Under the pieces are notes generated by a model. It ran no database searches. It had not been told where the DNA came from and saw only the letters and a list, made by a program, of their open reading frames with translations. A DNA stretch of 24,423 bases from Gracilaria domingensis (taxonomy: Eukaryota > Rhodophyta > Florideophyceae > Gracilariales > Gracilariaceae): positions 1 to 24,423 of the forward strand of contig VCMS01000002.1 in assembly GCA_022539475.1 (NCBI GenBank). Reading direction: 5' to 3'. Numbering within the stretch: the first letter of the stretch is position 1; the number at the start of each line of letters is the position of its first letter. The position numbers were made by a program, and so were the translations under genes. Below, one piece after another: positions 10,521-19,698 of this stretch.

Positions 10521-11314
10521 GTGACGTCGTGGGCGTTCGTAAGAGAAATACGAAGGATAAACTATTTCTGCTCCTGGGGTACGATCTGATTTGGAGAAGA
10601 ACAAAGCTGGTAGAAGAGAATGCTGACGAACTCACAATGCAGTTGAAGGAAGCGCAGGAGAACATGCTGCGTCTTGACGAAAATGGTGTACCGAACACTT
10701 CATGGTGGAGAAAAGCCCCATTTGTTCGTCTAAAGTACTCCAATGCGGACAATGTCGAGGATATGCCGACGGAAGATCAAGACTTGTTCTTCCGAAACCG
10801 TGTCGGGGTACAAGTGCTGAAGGAGTTTATTGGGTATGATGTGGAAGACAAGGATACGGGCACCTTTTTAGATGGCACAATACTGTTGCTCGCACGTTTG
10901 GACGCTTGGGTGTTGACGGTTGTGAGCCTTCTAAGTACGGATGTGTCAAGGGGTGGCCAGAGACAGAAACTGTTTACAAAGAAGTTTGCCGAACTGCTAC
11001 CTCTGTGTTTAAAGAATGTTTTGGGGGATGTTAGGCAACGTGTCTTGAGGACCAATTCCAGCGAGTTTCATAATTTTGGAACGACAACGGAAGATTGGAC
11101 TAAGGTTCTTGGTAATGACATGAGAGAGGCTACATTTGGATATCGAATGCCGTCGAACGGAAGACTTTACCTCACTGTGAAAGAACAATTTTTTATTGAC
11201 AGTGTGAGCCGAAGATTGGGGTCTATTAGCGATTGCTTCGTTGGTGAATGCGAGGAAGGGGATATGGAGTTCAAGGAAATGGACATGAACGATTTCGGAA
11301 GTAACACAGGATGA
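10487..11314 (+). CDS. Continuation ORF of the transposon partner protein, unknown function
   Basis: A 275-codon frame lies in the -1 frame relative to the preceding ORF. It has an ATG at 10487, but the frame is open back to a TGA at 10403-10405, so the ATG need not be used. The product has dense charged and aromatic content (KDKLFLLLGYDLIWRRTKL, SWWRKAPFVRLKYSN) and an acidic tail (ECEEGDMEFKEMDMND). No catalytic motif is evident to me. It ends 50 bp before the stop codon of the opposing transposase. Joining to the upstream frame could come from -1 frameshifting, a tiny intron or a single-base deletion. A GT...AG segment at 10462-10484 (23 nt) would restore the frame exactly. Confidence 0.55.
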   Translation: MCLRQRMRQTMSDVVGVRKRNTKDKLFLLLGYDLIWRRTKLVEENADELTMQLKEAQENMLRLDENGVPNTSWWRKAPFVRLKYSNADNVEDMPTEDQDLFFRNRVGVQVLKEFIGYDVEDKDTGTFLDGTILLLARLDAWVLTVVSLLSTDVSRGGQRQKLFTKKFAELLPLCLKNVLGDVRQRVLRTNSSEFHNFGTTTEDWTKVLGNDMREATFGYRMPSNGRLYLTVKEQFFIDSVSRRLGSISDCFVGECEEGDMEFKEMDMNDFGSNTG

Positions 11315-11364
11315 CAAGAAAAGGCACCACAAGGTGAACATGTAGAGGATGGAGCTCTTAATGT

Positions 11365-14300
11365 TTAAGGCTGTACAAGATCAACGTGGTCAGTTGGTCC
11401 TTCATCTGAATCATGATAGAATCGATTGATGTAGAATCGGTGTTGAAAACATTGAAGTGGAGGACAAAAAGGTGGAGCAGGGTAGTTTGATCGAACAACA
11501 TGGACAGTTCCCTGTAGTGCAGAAGCCGGAACCATCCCGTACCAAGGAGTTAACTCTACGATAGTCTCCGCTTTGGAATGACGAGGGAACGGAAGAGTGT
11601 GGTTCTTTTCATCGTTTGTAGCCCACCGTAAAGATATGAATTTCAATATGTGGTCGATGTTTGTTGCGGGCGGTAAAACCTCGAAATACCGGACGAATGC
11701 CACCTCTGGTGCGGTAAGTGCAGAGTCAAGGAGAGATATTCGAATCAGAGCGACTACCTGGGCAACCCAAGTCTCTGAATCTTCTCCGCTTACCAATACA
11801 GTTGAAAACTTTGGCTTTCTACTGGGACCAAATGCTGGAGAAGCGAAGACACGTTGGATGATGGGGTATTTGGGTCGTCCCAGCTTAAGTGCCTTAGAAG
11901 ACGAATCGAAGTGTTCGAGAGTCGGAACGAAACCGCCTTTCACGAGGGCCGAATTCACCAGAGTTATCCTTGTCTTTTCTGGGAAGTATGTAATAGAGTG
12001 CTCATCCAGTGTTTCTTTCACGAGACTGAGGAAAGGAGGAAGGGCCTGTTCACCAATTTGATCAAGAATCGACCTTGTGTCCGTACTTGAGAACATTTCT
12101 CTAACAGCAGTCCATGTTTTTGAACTGGACATACTTGAAACACAATGTTGAAGAGCTCGTAAAGTGAAAGAACGCCCTCTCATTGCAAACCGAGGAAGCT
12201 GTGTGGAAGTTCCTGGTAAACCTGGATTACGCTGGTAAGGAGTATTGCCATTCCATTGCTTTCTAACATGTCCGTGCTCAATGGAGCGAATAGTCTCCTC
12301 CACAGCCGTTGCTGTTCTTCTGGACGTCTTTTTGTAGTGTCTCTTAAATAGCAGGTGTGCATGTTCGTATATGCCTGCGTCGTAGTACTTGATACTTCCC
12401 AGACGGCGAATATCGTCCACGAGATGATCGAGAAGATGAAACTTCAGAGTTCCCAGTCTGGAGGGATGAAAATCCGCCAGAGTCTTTGTTGCGGAACGCT
12501 TGAAGGTTTCAATCTCCGAACTAAGACACAGGAGAGAGCTTTCAGTCCAATACGGGTCACGATTGTATCTGAATAAGGTCGAGAGCAAGTCCGAGTACTG
12601 AGAGAAAACGGTTGTGATTGGGGCAACGTCCTGTTCTCTACAGCATATGTCAAAGAATGCTCCTATGAAGGGAAAGACCATGTCAAGTGCTTTGTAGTTT
12701 TTGGCCTCCAGCATTCCACGGAGACCGTCTTTCGTGAAGATACCATTCAAAGATTTGCCTTTCTCCTGCGTGGAGAAATCGATATGTAAACCTTTGGCAG
12801 GAGAATCGCGTTCTATGGCAGCTAGAATTGCGTTTTCATGGTTGAGGAGTTGGGTGCGTATCGTTCGAAATGAACGCGATGCAGATGTTCCTATTGTGGT
12901 GCACAGGGTGTCTGACTGCAGTCTCTCGATTGTGGCCGTTTTTATCAACTTTGAGATGCCGAGATGCAAGTTATGTAATGGTTCGAATGAGAACAGACTG
13001 TATGGAGACAATCCCGGGATCATTCCAAGGCTTACGGAAGTTTCGAGGAACGAAGGAATGAGAGATATGGAATTTGAACGCATCAGAGTATCCGCTTGAG
13101 ATCTCCTCTCCCTCGCACGACGTGGACGTCTTCCCGCCTCGTCTTTTTGTGCATGTTGCAAGATAGCTGTGTATGTCTTTCGGATGCTTTTCGTGTGCTT
13201 TTGAGAACGTCCGTTGAATGAGGTGGGAATAGGACTGCATAAAGATGAGCGAGGGGCTTTGCATCTATGACACGGGCTTTCCGTTTTGGTCCCATGAAGA
13301 ATGGACAGAATGTCCTTAGCCTCAGGAATATCCGCACAATAACTTGCAAGCAGAGGATGGCACACTCGACTTAGTTTGTCTTCGCCGATGAACTGAAAAC
13401 CTTTCTGCGTGAGATTTAGAATGGGCTCCAGGACTTGACGAAGAGATTCTTGAAGGATTTGCATCCTGGACTCGCGTAGAGACTTGCTAGAAACGAATAG
13501 CATTGCGTCTGCTTCAGATGCGGAAACCTCGATCAGTGTGGTAGGGAAGTATGCTACTACTGTGAGGTCATCACGGATACACTTACGGCGAAGCTCGTCG
13601 GAGAAGTTGAGAAATATGAGGTGAAGAGGATAGGCGGTAACCGATGTTTGCTTTAGAGTTGTTGAAGACTTATCGGTGTATACCTGCAGAAGACCTACGC
13701 AAGATTCACTGTAACTTATTTCTTGGGAGTACCACACTATTCTACTATCCAAAGAGCCCATGACCATTTCCTTAAGTTTTGAGGCGGCGTCTCTTGCGAG
13801 AGAGCCGGACATGGGGTGAGATATTTTCGTGGAGTGGGTCTGAGGTATAGGGTGGAAGAATGTGTTTTCGTTGTTAGCCAACTGGAGCTGTTTCACAAGT
13901 GTCTGAACGGGGTCTCTCGTGTAGAGGGTGGCGCTGAACTTACATCCTTCTGGCGAGACAGTTCTTCGATTGAAACCGTCTTTTGAGGCGTATCGTTCGA
14001 AAATGGCGTTCTTCAGTTCTGTACAGCGCTTGGAACTTGTTATGATCTCGTTGAATCGCTTTTGCGAGAATCGCGGGTCTTGAAGGAGCCCAATTAGCTC
14101 GTCTGCTTCACGATGACCAAGGTTGGAAGCTATTGAAGCCAGAAAAACCGTGAGATAATCCATATGCAATTCACCGAGGGCCTCTTCAGAAGGCACTGGG
14201 CGAGAACTGCTTCCGTGTTCTCGCTCTAATGCCGCGGGACCCGGGGAAGAAGAAACACAATGCAAAGTGTCCAGAATGGGAGGGGCGCACGGAGTGGGGT

Positions 14301-14544
14301 CAACGATGTCCTCGGACACCTGAGGCTCGGGAAGGCGACAAGGGGCAGTGACCGTTTTGGAAGATGCGGGCGCGGGCGCAGAAAGCTTGAGACGCTTGCT
14401 TCTTCGAATGGGCCGCCTGTTGTCGTCTTCCAGTGCGGCTTTCAGACGAAACGGGCAATGGTTGACATGCTGTTGAAGAAACAACACTCCTCGGCGAGTA
14501 ACGAACCGGCACTCACGCTTCTTATGTGTGCAGTAGTAGACCAT
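11365..14544 (-). CDS. Plavaka-like transposase with N-terminal zinc-finger motif
   Basis: The frame is open from 14640, but the first ATG is at 14542-14544 (context TTCCCATGGTC), giving 1059 residues ending in TAA. Residues 5-30 form a C-x6-C-x13-H-x3-C finger-like motif suited to DNA binding. A low-complexity linker follows. From about 330 the order matches fungal Plavaka transposases of the CACTA/EnSpm group: AYPLHLIFLNFSDELRRK, VVAYFPTTLIEV, VCHPLLASYCADIPEAKDI, then SPCHRCKAP (about 425). FSFEPLHNLHLGISKLI lies at about 520, equivalent to the DPLHxxxxG motif. A later KFHLLDHLVDDIRRLG...EHAHLLFKRHYKKTSRR block (about 700-740) resembles the Plavaka PEHLHIDLVKDA region. No frame breaks were seen over 3.2 kb. 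The enzyme would cut and paste the element's DNA in the nucleus. The catalytic acidic residues cannot be assigned with confidence by eye. Confidence 0.85.
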   Translation of the reverse strand: MVYYCTHKKRECRFVTRRGVLFLQQHVNHCPFRLKAALEDDNRRPIRRSKRLKLSAPAPASSKTVTAPCRLPEPQVSEDIVDPTPCAPPILDTLHCVSSSPGPAALEREHGSSSRPVPSEEALGELHMDYLTVFLASIASNLGHREADELIGLLQDPRFSQKRFNEIITSSKRCTELKNAIFERYASKDGFNRRTVSPEGCKFSATLYTRDPVQTLVKQLQLANNENTFFHPIPQTHSTKISHPMSGSLARDAASKLKEMVMGSLDSRIVWYSQEISYSESCVGLLQVYTDKSSTTLKQTSVTAYPLHLIFLNFSDELRRKCIRDDLTVVAYFPTTLIEVSASEADAMLFVSSKSLRESRMQILQESLRQVLEPILNLTQKGFQFIGEDKLSRVCHPLLASYCADIPEAKDILSILHGTKTESPCHRCKAPRSSLCSPIPTSFNGRSQKHTKSIRKTYTAILQHAQKDEAGRRPRRARERRSQADTLMRSNSISLIPSFLETSVSLGMIPGLSPYSLFSFEPLHNLHLGISKLIKTATIERLQSDTLCTTIGTSASRSFRTIRTQLLNHENAILAAIERDSPAKGLHIDFSTQEKGKSLNGIFTKDGLRGMLEAKNYKALDMVFPFIGAFFDICCREQDVAPITTVFSQYSDLLSTLFRYNRDPYWTESSLLCLSSEIETFKRSATKTLADFHPSRLGTLKFHLLDHLVDDIRRLGSIKYYDAGIYEHAHLLFKRHYKKTSRRTATAVEETIRSIEHGHVRKQWNGNTPYQRNPGLPGTSTQLPRFAMRGRSFTLRALQHCVSSMSSSKTWTAVREMFSSTDTRSILDQIGEQALPPFLSLVKETLDEHSITYFPEKTRITLVNSALVKGGFVPTLEHFDSSSKALKLGRPKYPIIQRVFASPAFGPSRKPKFSTVLVSGEDSETWVAQVVALIRISLLDSALTAPEVAFVRYFEVLPPATNIDHILKFISLRWATNDEKNHTLPFPRHSKAETIVELTPWYGMVPASALQGTVHVVRSNYPAPPFCPPLQCFQHRFYINRFYHDSDEGPTDHVDLVQP

Positions 14545-14915
14545 GGGAAGAAGAAATGAAGAAGAAACGACGACAAAAACGGCAAAAGAAGGTCGTCCGA
14601 GCGGAGAAGGAGGTCGTGCGACAGTCAAATTCGACGTCAAGCTGAGAACGGAGAATATATTTTGAGTTTAAATCACGTGCTTTCGTTCAAAAAGGAACGT
14701 AAGTACACGTCGACCTCAAGACAAGGGTGTACTTCTCGTATTATCTACCACTGGTTATAAAACTGTAGTTTCGCAACGTTGTACGCTGTACAACTGGCCA
14801 ATCTCGCACAGAAAAATAAATCTCTTCCCTCCGCCGCCGCCGCCGCGCCTTCGACGTCTGACCTTCCGTTACCGTCGTCAACCGTGCCATTCACATCCTC
14901 GCGTTATACTCCGCG
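14545..14915. other. Upstream region of the transposase gene
   Basis: This is the likely promoter side of the minus-strand transposase and should contain or border the right end of the transposon. A perfect 7-bp hairpin with a 3-nt loop (GTTGTAC at 14778-14784 and its complement at 14788-14794) and a GCCGCC run near 14837 are present. No terminal inverted repeat was found. Confidence 0.35.
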
Positions 14916-14986
14916 CCGTCCTTCTTTTTCCCTCCCTCTACTTTATGGAGGCTCTATAAAGTAGAGGGCGGAAAAAAGTAGGACGG
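14916..14986. repeat. Imperfect 31-bp inverted repeat (hairpin)
   Basis: The arms 14916-14946 and 14956-14986 are reverse complements with only a few mismatches, separated by 9 nt. The inner part CCTCTACTTTAT pairs perfectly with ATAAAGTAGAGG. A second short hairpin (ATCCGT 14991-14996 with ACGGAT 15002-15007) follows at once. No open frame explains it. Confidence 0.8.
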
Positions 14987-15125
14987 AGTCATCCGTATCT
15001 CACGGATGTATTCCGTGCAGTCTTTTCGTACGTTCTTCCATATCCTTCCACGTATCTTTGCTCTAAACTAACTAATCCTCACCACGTTTCTTCGCGCTCT
15101 GCGACATGTAAACGGCAGGAAATAA

Positions 15126-15227
15126 GCTTTGGGTTACCGGGTTCCCGTTCTCACCCTCAACTTCTTCTATTTCTTCAAGATATAGAACGAGTTGAAGAGT
15201 GAAAACGGGAACGCGGTAACCCAAAGC
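15126..15227. repeat. 45-bp-arm hairpin, foldback or small-RNA-precursor-like
   Basis: The arms 15126-15170 and 15182-15227 pair over about 45 bp with roughly five or six mismatches or bulges and an 11-nt loop. The outer 14 bp (GCTTTGGGTTACCG) are perfect. The size and near-complete pairing resemble a small-RNA hairpin precursor or a miniature foldback element. No clear target-site duplication is seen at its edges, and transcription is unknown. Confidence 0.8.
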
Positions 15228-15694
15228 GACGGCTGTAAGTACGCGAACAATGGCTCATTTCGTTGCGCCATAGGCTCTAGCTTCTCGCGTCTTGCGCTAC
15301 TTTTGGTTTCTTGGCGATCTTGGATCTCTGTCTGTTCGGGATAGGGGATTCTAGTACTTGGTTGGGACATAGGCTGCTCTCTCGTTTATCGCATCTTGCG
15401 GTATGTTTGCTGCATGGGCATTCTTGGTTTCGTTGCTTGTGAGTTCTCGCTTCGCCATCTTTCGCACTTTACGATGAATGGATTGTTGCTAATCTAACCA
15501 ATCCCTTTCCTTCTTCTTCCTTTTACGAGTTACTAGGTCCTTCGACTTTTCTAGCGCAACGTTTCTGTTTTGATTTATCAATGGTACGTTCCATCGCATT
15601 TCAAATGTATCCAACGGAGCATTGACTAACTTATGGATACTTTCTGCTTGCGTATACAGGTAAATGACTTTTGATGCGGACGTAGCTCACGAGT
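15228..15694. other. Non-coding stretch, nothing recognised
   Basis: The sequence is T-rich with no supported frame. A few CTTCTCGCGTCTTGCGC-like words occur, but I could not connect them to a repeat family. Confidence 0.4.
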
Positions 15695-15838
15695 TGCAGG
15701 TGCAGGTTCATCAAGTAGGGAACCATGCATCTGGTTATGGTTCCCTACTTGAAGAACGGAGAGGATGAGGCGATTCGCGCCTCATCCTCTCGGAGTGCGT
15801 ATGTGTTCTACCGATACCGCACTTGGGTGCAGGTGCAG
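15695..15838. repeat. Two adjacent perfect hairpins flanked by an 11-bp direct repeat
   Basis: TGCAGGTGCAG occurs at 15695-15705 and again at 15828-15838. Between the copies are two perfect stems. The first is 16 bp, 15711-15726 with 15737-15752 (loop 10 nt). The second is 14 bp, 15759-15772 with 15778-15791 (loop 5 nt). Exact direct repeats bounding a 122-bp hairpin unit are what a tiny insertion with target duplication would look like, although 11 bp is long for most families. Confidence 0.75.
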
Positions 15839-16269
15839 TCTGCAGCATCTGCCGCCGATTGCGCCTACACCCGCTCCATCCAGGGGGAAATGGTACATGT
15901 AATATAGCGAAGTAGTGGTTAGCAAAAGCGGTCGAAAGAAGAATAGATACGAATAAAACGGTATGATTTCAGAATGGGCATCATCTGTACTAGCACCAGT
16001 ATTGCATGCGTTGCAGGGTATCATTCCGCAGAAGTTATCGTGTAATGTGCACCTTGATGTAAACTGAACCTAGACTTCGCGAAATACCGTTCAGGTAGCC
16101 CTCGACTAAAGAACTAGCACGAGTGGAAAACCCATCAGTATTTACTGCACAGCGATTCTGGACGAACCAAGCAATTATCTTCAATTTTTGAAATAATTGA
16201 TCTCGATATTTTTTCAAAAAATTTACTGGACGACCCTCGCCAAAAATTAGCATCTGCAAGAGACAGACG
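15839..16269. other. Non-coding stretch before the tandem repeat
   Basis: No gene is recognised. The minus-strand frame 16035-16373 runs into the tandem repeat and has no meaningful similarity. Confidence 0.4.
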
Positions 16270-17160
16270 CACAAATCAGACCACGAGCTGGGCAAGCCAG
16301 CTCGAGCCCTGCACCAAGTAGCCGAGGTGCAAAAGTTCAGGGCGAACCAGCACGTTTGCACCTCTGCCACCAACCTTGCGAGCCACCGTCAGACTGCGGG
16401 ACAAGCCGGGTAGTCTTGCGATGGCTCACACACATATCAGAGCACGAACCGGGCGAGCCGGCTCGTGCTCTACCCAAAGTGGCGGAGTTGCAAAAGTGCT
16501 GGGCGCGCCAGCACGTTTGCACCTCTGCCATCAACCCTGCGAGCCACCGTCAGACTGCCGGACGACCCGGGTTGTCTGGCAATGGCTCACAAACATATCA
16601 GAGCACGAGCGCCGCCAGCCAGCTCAAGCTCTACCCAAAGTGGTGGAGTTGCAAAAGTGCTGGGCGAGCCAACACGTTTGAACCTCTGCCTCCATCCCTG
16701 CGTGCCACCGTAAGACTGCCGGACGAGCCCGGAAGTCTGGCGATGATTCCCACTATATCTCGAGCACGATTTTGGCGAGTCAGCTCGTGCTCTACCCAAA
16801 GTGGTATAAATCAGAAAAGGCTGGGCGAGCCAGCAAATTTGCACCTCGGTCATCCTCCCTGCGAGTCATTGTTAAACTGCCAGATGAGCTGGACAGTCTG
16901 ATGATGGGTCAAAAACATATGATAGCACGAAATAAAGAACCCAGTTTGTTCCTTGCCAAGAGTGGCGACAGTGCAAAAGTGCTGGGCAAGCCAGTACGTT
17001 TGCAACTCTGCTACTAACTTTGCGAGCCACCGACAGACTGCCAGACGAGCCCAGAAGTCTGCCCATGGTTCGAAACATATATCGAGCGTAAACTGGTCGA
17101 GCTAGCTCTTGTTCTGCCGGAAGTAGGAGAGATGCAAAAGTGTTGGGCGAGCCAGCATTT
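16270..17160. repeat. Diverged 161-bp tandem repeat, about 5.5 copies
   Basis: The words GCAAAAGTGCTGGGCGAGCC, CACGTTTGCACCTCTGCC and GCGAGCCACCGTCAGACTGC recur at an exact 161-bp spacing. The CTGGGCG anchor lies at about 16338, 16499, 16660, 16821, 16982 and 17143. Copies 2 and 3 are the most alike; the outer ones have drifted, but without changing the period. Each unit carries an internal inverted repeat around CACGAGCCGG...CCGGCTCGTG. The open frames across it are products of the periodicity. It looks like a decaying satellite or minisatellite. Confidence 0.92.
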
Positions 17161-17880
17161 GTTTTTTCCGATTTATTAGAAACAAGCAAATATAAGATTG
17201 TTTGGTAAGCTAAAAAATATTATGAGAGGTAGAAATAAGAGTTGTGAAAGCTAGGTATATGGATAGAACGCATATGCATCTATTTCGTTTGGTTTGTATT
17301 AAAAAAGGAGAATTAGAGTAATTTTAATGCTGTTATTGACCCTATACCAAACGGTTCGCACAGTTTAAAATAACAGAAGAAAGAAGTGCGTGGTTTGTTG
17401 AAAACCATAAAGTGTATTGGTTTCTGGTAGGAAAACGGTTTTTATATCTTCATAAGATCGACAATATGTTATGACGTAATTGCACAATACCAAGTTATTT
17501 TTATTTTTGCAAAAGTGGCAGTTCGTTTTCGATAATAATCCTTTATTATATGCAATGTATTGTGATTTTGCAATATTTGATTTTTTAAATCTTAAAATCT
17601 GCTCGTCTACTAGAAGAGCCATTTTTGTGCTGCAAAATTTTAAAATGTTAAAAGTACTATGTTTTAGAAAAGTTTTTTGTAGTCCAATTATTACAAACTA
17701 ATAGTCATATATTAATACATATGTAGGTTTTATTTGTTTTTTTTATTTGTCTATCGTTTGGGCTTTTGCCCTTGTTTTTGTGTTTGTGATTTTGTAGTTT
17801 GTCTTCTGCTGTATTCTGTCTACGTAAACTACCCAGTGCTTCTTCGTCGAATTGGACTGGTACTCTATGAGAGCAAACTA
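17161..17880. other. AT-rich island
   Basis: Base composition drops sharply to very AT-rich immediately after the last tandem-repeat copy and returns to GC-rich at about 17890. T- and A-runs are common (for example 17730-17750). It could be an organelle-derived insertion, a divergent transposon remnant or isochore-like spacer. I recognise no organellar gene. The only frame of note is the one listed at 17365-17622. Confidence 0.6.
17365..17622 (-). CDS. Hypothetical 85-aa ORF in the AT-rich island
   Basis: An ATG frame of 85 codons lies in DNA where stop codons should be frequent. The product contains four cysteines spaced C-x2-C-x8-C-x6-C (residues 35, 38, 47, 54), a loose zinc-ribbon-like pattern. 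The family is not recognised and no conserved neighbour supports it. A chance frame remains the more likely explanation. Confidence 0.15.
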   Translation of the reverse strand: MALLVDEQILRFKKSNIAKSQYIAYNKGLLSKTNCHFCKNKNNLVLCNYVITYCRSYEDIKTVFLPETNTLYGFQQTTHFFLLLF

Positions 17881-18054
17881 TATTTTTATGGCTTTCGCCC
17901 TCTTTGGCTGTAACCGCTGATGCCAGAAGACTTTAAACGCCCTACAATCTACGTCACGATGCCCCGTGCACAGCGACGCGTGTCCGCTCTGCCCTTGCGG
18001 CACAAGTGGGCCACCGCTACGCATGTGCAATATGTAACAGCAGGTGTGCACAGC

Positions 18055-18370
18055 CGTCGAGTGCCGCGCCGGCGGTGCACATCGTCGGCTGTACCGTCGG
18101 CGGTACTGTGGGCGGTACGCCGCCGCCGACATCACCGACCTTTCCGTCTCTCCCTGACTTGACCACCAACAATGCCCCGCCGGCACCACTACCATCACCG
18201 TTGAGTGCCGCATCGGAGGTGCACCGCCGGCGTGTATCGACGGTGCATTGTCGGCGGTACCGTCGGCGGTACCGTAGGCGGTACACCGCCACCGACATCA
18301 CTGACCTTTCCGTCTATCCCAGACCACGAACCATGCCCCGCCGGAACCACCACCATCACTTCAAACCGCC
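18055..18370. repeat. Imperfect 166-bp tandem duplication rich in GGCGGTAC
   Basis: GACCTTTCCGTCT occurs at about 18137 and 18303, a 166-bp shift, and the flanks match on both sides. These flanks are GGTGCA...GTCGGCGGTAC clusters to the left and ATGCCCCGCCGG followed by CACCACTACC or CACCACCACC to the right. Within each copy, GGCGGTACCGTC-type words are themselves repeated three times and are partly palindromic. Overlapping frames on both strands follow from the repeat, and none is supported as a gene. Confidence 0.75.
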
Positions 18371-18807
18371 TTCCGCCAGCGCAACCAGCGCCCTTTCATT
18401 CCATCTATGACCGTGTGGGTATTCGGCATTGCCGCCTCATCGTTTCCCTATCTCAGGCGCCAAACGGTGCACCGCCGAAGGTGTATAACCAGGTGCTGGT
18501 GTTGCGTTACCAGCGCTGCTTTTCTGGCGTTGTGCGCGACTTTTCAAGCCTTTTGTCTTGCATAGCCGACGTAAGTACAATTGTTTAACAAACTTGCCAG
18601 TATCAACACTTTTACGGTCCAAAACAGGGGTCTTCATGACAAGGTGTTTTGGGATCTACAACTTGCGTTTCTCGCCATTGTCCAATGCAGGGCTCACAGA
18701 CGCGGAAGAGATTGAAATGACTCTAACGACATTTGTCATAGAAATTCATTTTGTGGGGGACAATCAAGATGCATCGGCAATACGAATCGATAACTAATAA
18801 CAGTGGT
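18371..18807. other. Non-coding stretch, nothing recognised
   Basis: The open frame 18558-18797 (79 codons) has no features I can name and no neighbour supporting it. Confidence 0.4.
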
Positions 18808-19698
18808 TGTCAGTGTGATATAGTACGTATCGGGAGAAAACCCGAAGCGGTCTTGAGGCGACGGAGTTAGCTGCGGCTCGAGGGAGCGACTGTAATGAAT
18901 CCGTACGGGGAGTAAGGAGGAAGCACCGGGCGGTCAGCGGGGAGAGTGGGCGGTTGGTATCACCAAGCACGTTCAGGAGCGTGCAAAAGGGTACGAACGG
19001 CCTAATAAACCTTGTAGTACTTAGCTTAACGGCCTGTCGGTAGCGCTACTTGACGAGCAAGACGTACGGCAAAGGGTGCTTGGTGTTTACAACGTGAGGT
19101 CATGGCGAGGTTGGGGTCTACCTAAATATCGGGTAAACCCGCCTCTGTGCAGCCTCTAGGTAGCAACTTACAGTACTATATTACGCCTGTCACCGTCCGA
19201 CCGGCACACGTGTCCTACGTACGTTTGGGACCGATATCCGATGCGGGGACAATCACGCGTACAACTATCCGCCCGGGCCAGCCCGACACGTACGACACGG
19301 CACTCCTCTCAATCCACTCCGTCCGTGCGGTCAGCCAGATCGTGCTATACGACAGATCCCCCTCCTTAGATTGCACTCCGTCCTCGGAGTGCAGCCCAGT
19401 GCTGCGCCCAAGTCCGTTCGGCTGAGAAGAAGCCACCGATCGTTTCTTTCACAGAAAGTGCCCGCCACGGGCGGGGCGAAGCCATGTGAGAATTACACGC
19501 GTGGCGTGGGGGAGCGGCGGAGCTAGTAGAACTGAAACAGACCGCTGGCGACAAGGGCGCTATGGGTGGCGCGTGGCCCGTGTCCGTTCATGGAACCGCC
19601 GATGCGGCGACCGATGGAAAAGCTCGCGTGAAGGCGGCTGCGCCCGACTATGAGAGACACCGACCACCATGGTGGTAGGTACGCGGTCAGAACTGACA
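18808..19698 (-). repeat. Candidate 3' LTR
   Basis: The segment starts TGTCAG and ends CTGACA, a 6-bp inverted pair with the TG...CA ends typical of LTRs, at a plausible length of 891 bp, and lies where the 3' LTR of the minus-strand element is expected. It contains a perfect 9-bp hairpin (19372-19380 with 19385-19393) and no long ORF. Against it: the purine tract expected next to a 3' LTR is weak here, and the partner LTR is outside the window, so identity cannot be tested. Confidence 0.25.

Larger units (their letters stand above)
9423..14544. mobile_element. Plavaka-like (CACTA/EnSpm-related) DNA transposon, minimum extent
   Basis: A minus-strand transposase (11365-14544) and a plus-strand pair of overlapping frames (9423-11314) converge with about 50 bp between their stop codons. 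All three frames are open, while the genes to the left are pseudogenes and the retroelement pol to the right is frameshifted, so this element looks younger or still under selection. Coordinates cover only the coding part. Terminal inverted repeats and target-site duplications were looked for by eye on both sides and not found. Confidence 0.65.

Noticed and set aside
9000..15250. CACTA-type terminal inverted repeats around the transposon
   Set aside because: Both flanks were compared by eye and no matching inverted ends or target duplication were found, so no ends are claimed.
16356..17017. Frames of 80-181 codons across the tandem repeat
   Set aside because: They repeat with the satellite unit and reflect its composition, not a gene.
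18955..18962. TGGTATCA, like an initiator-tRNA-Met primer binding site on the plus strand
   Set aside because: An 8-base match only, not preceded by a CA-ending LTR, and on the wrong strand for the recognised integrase.
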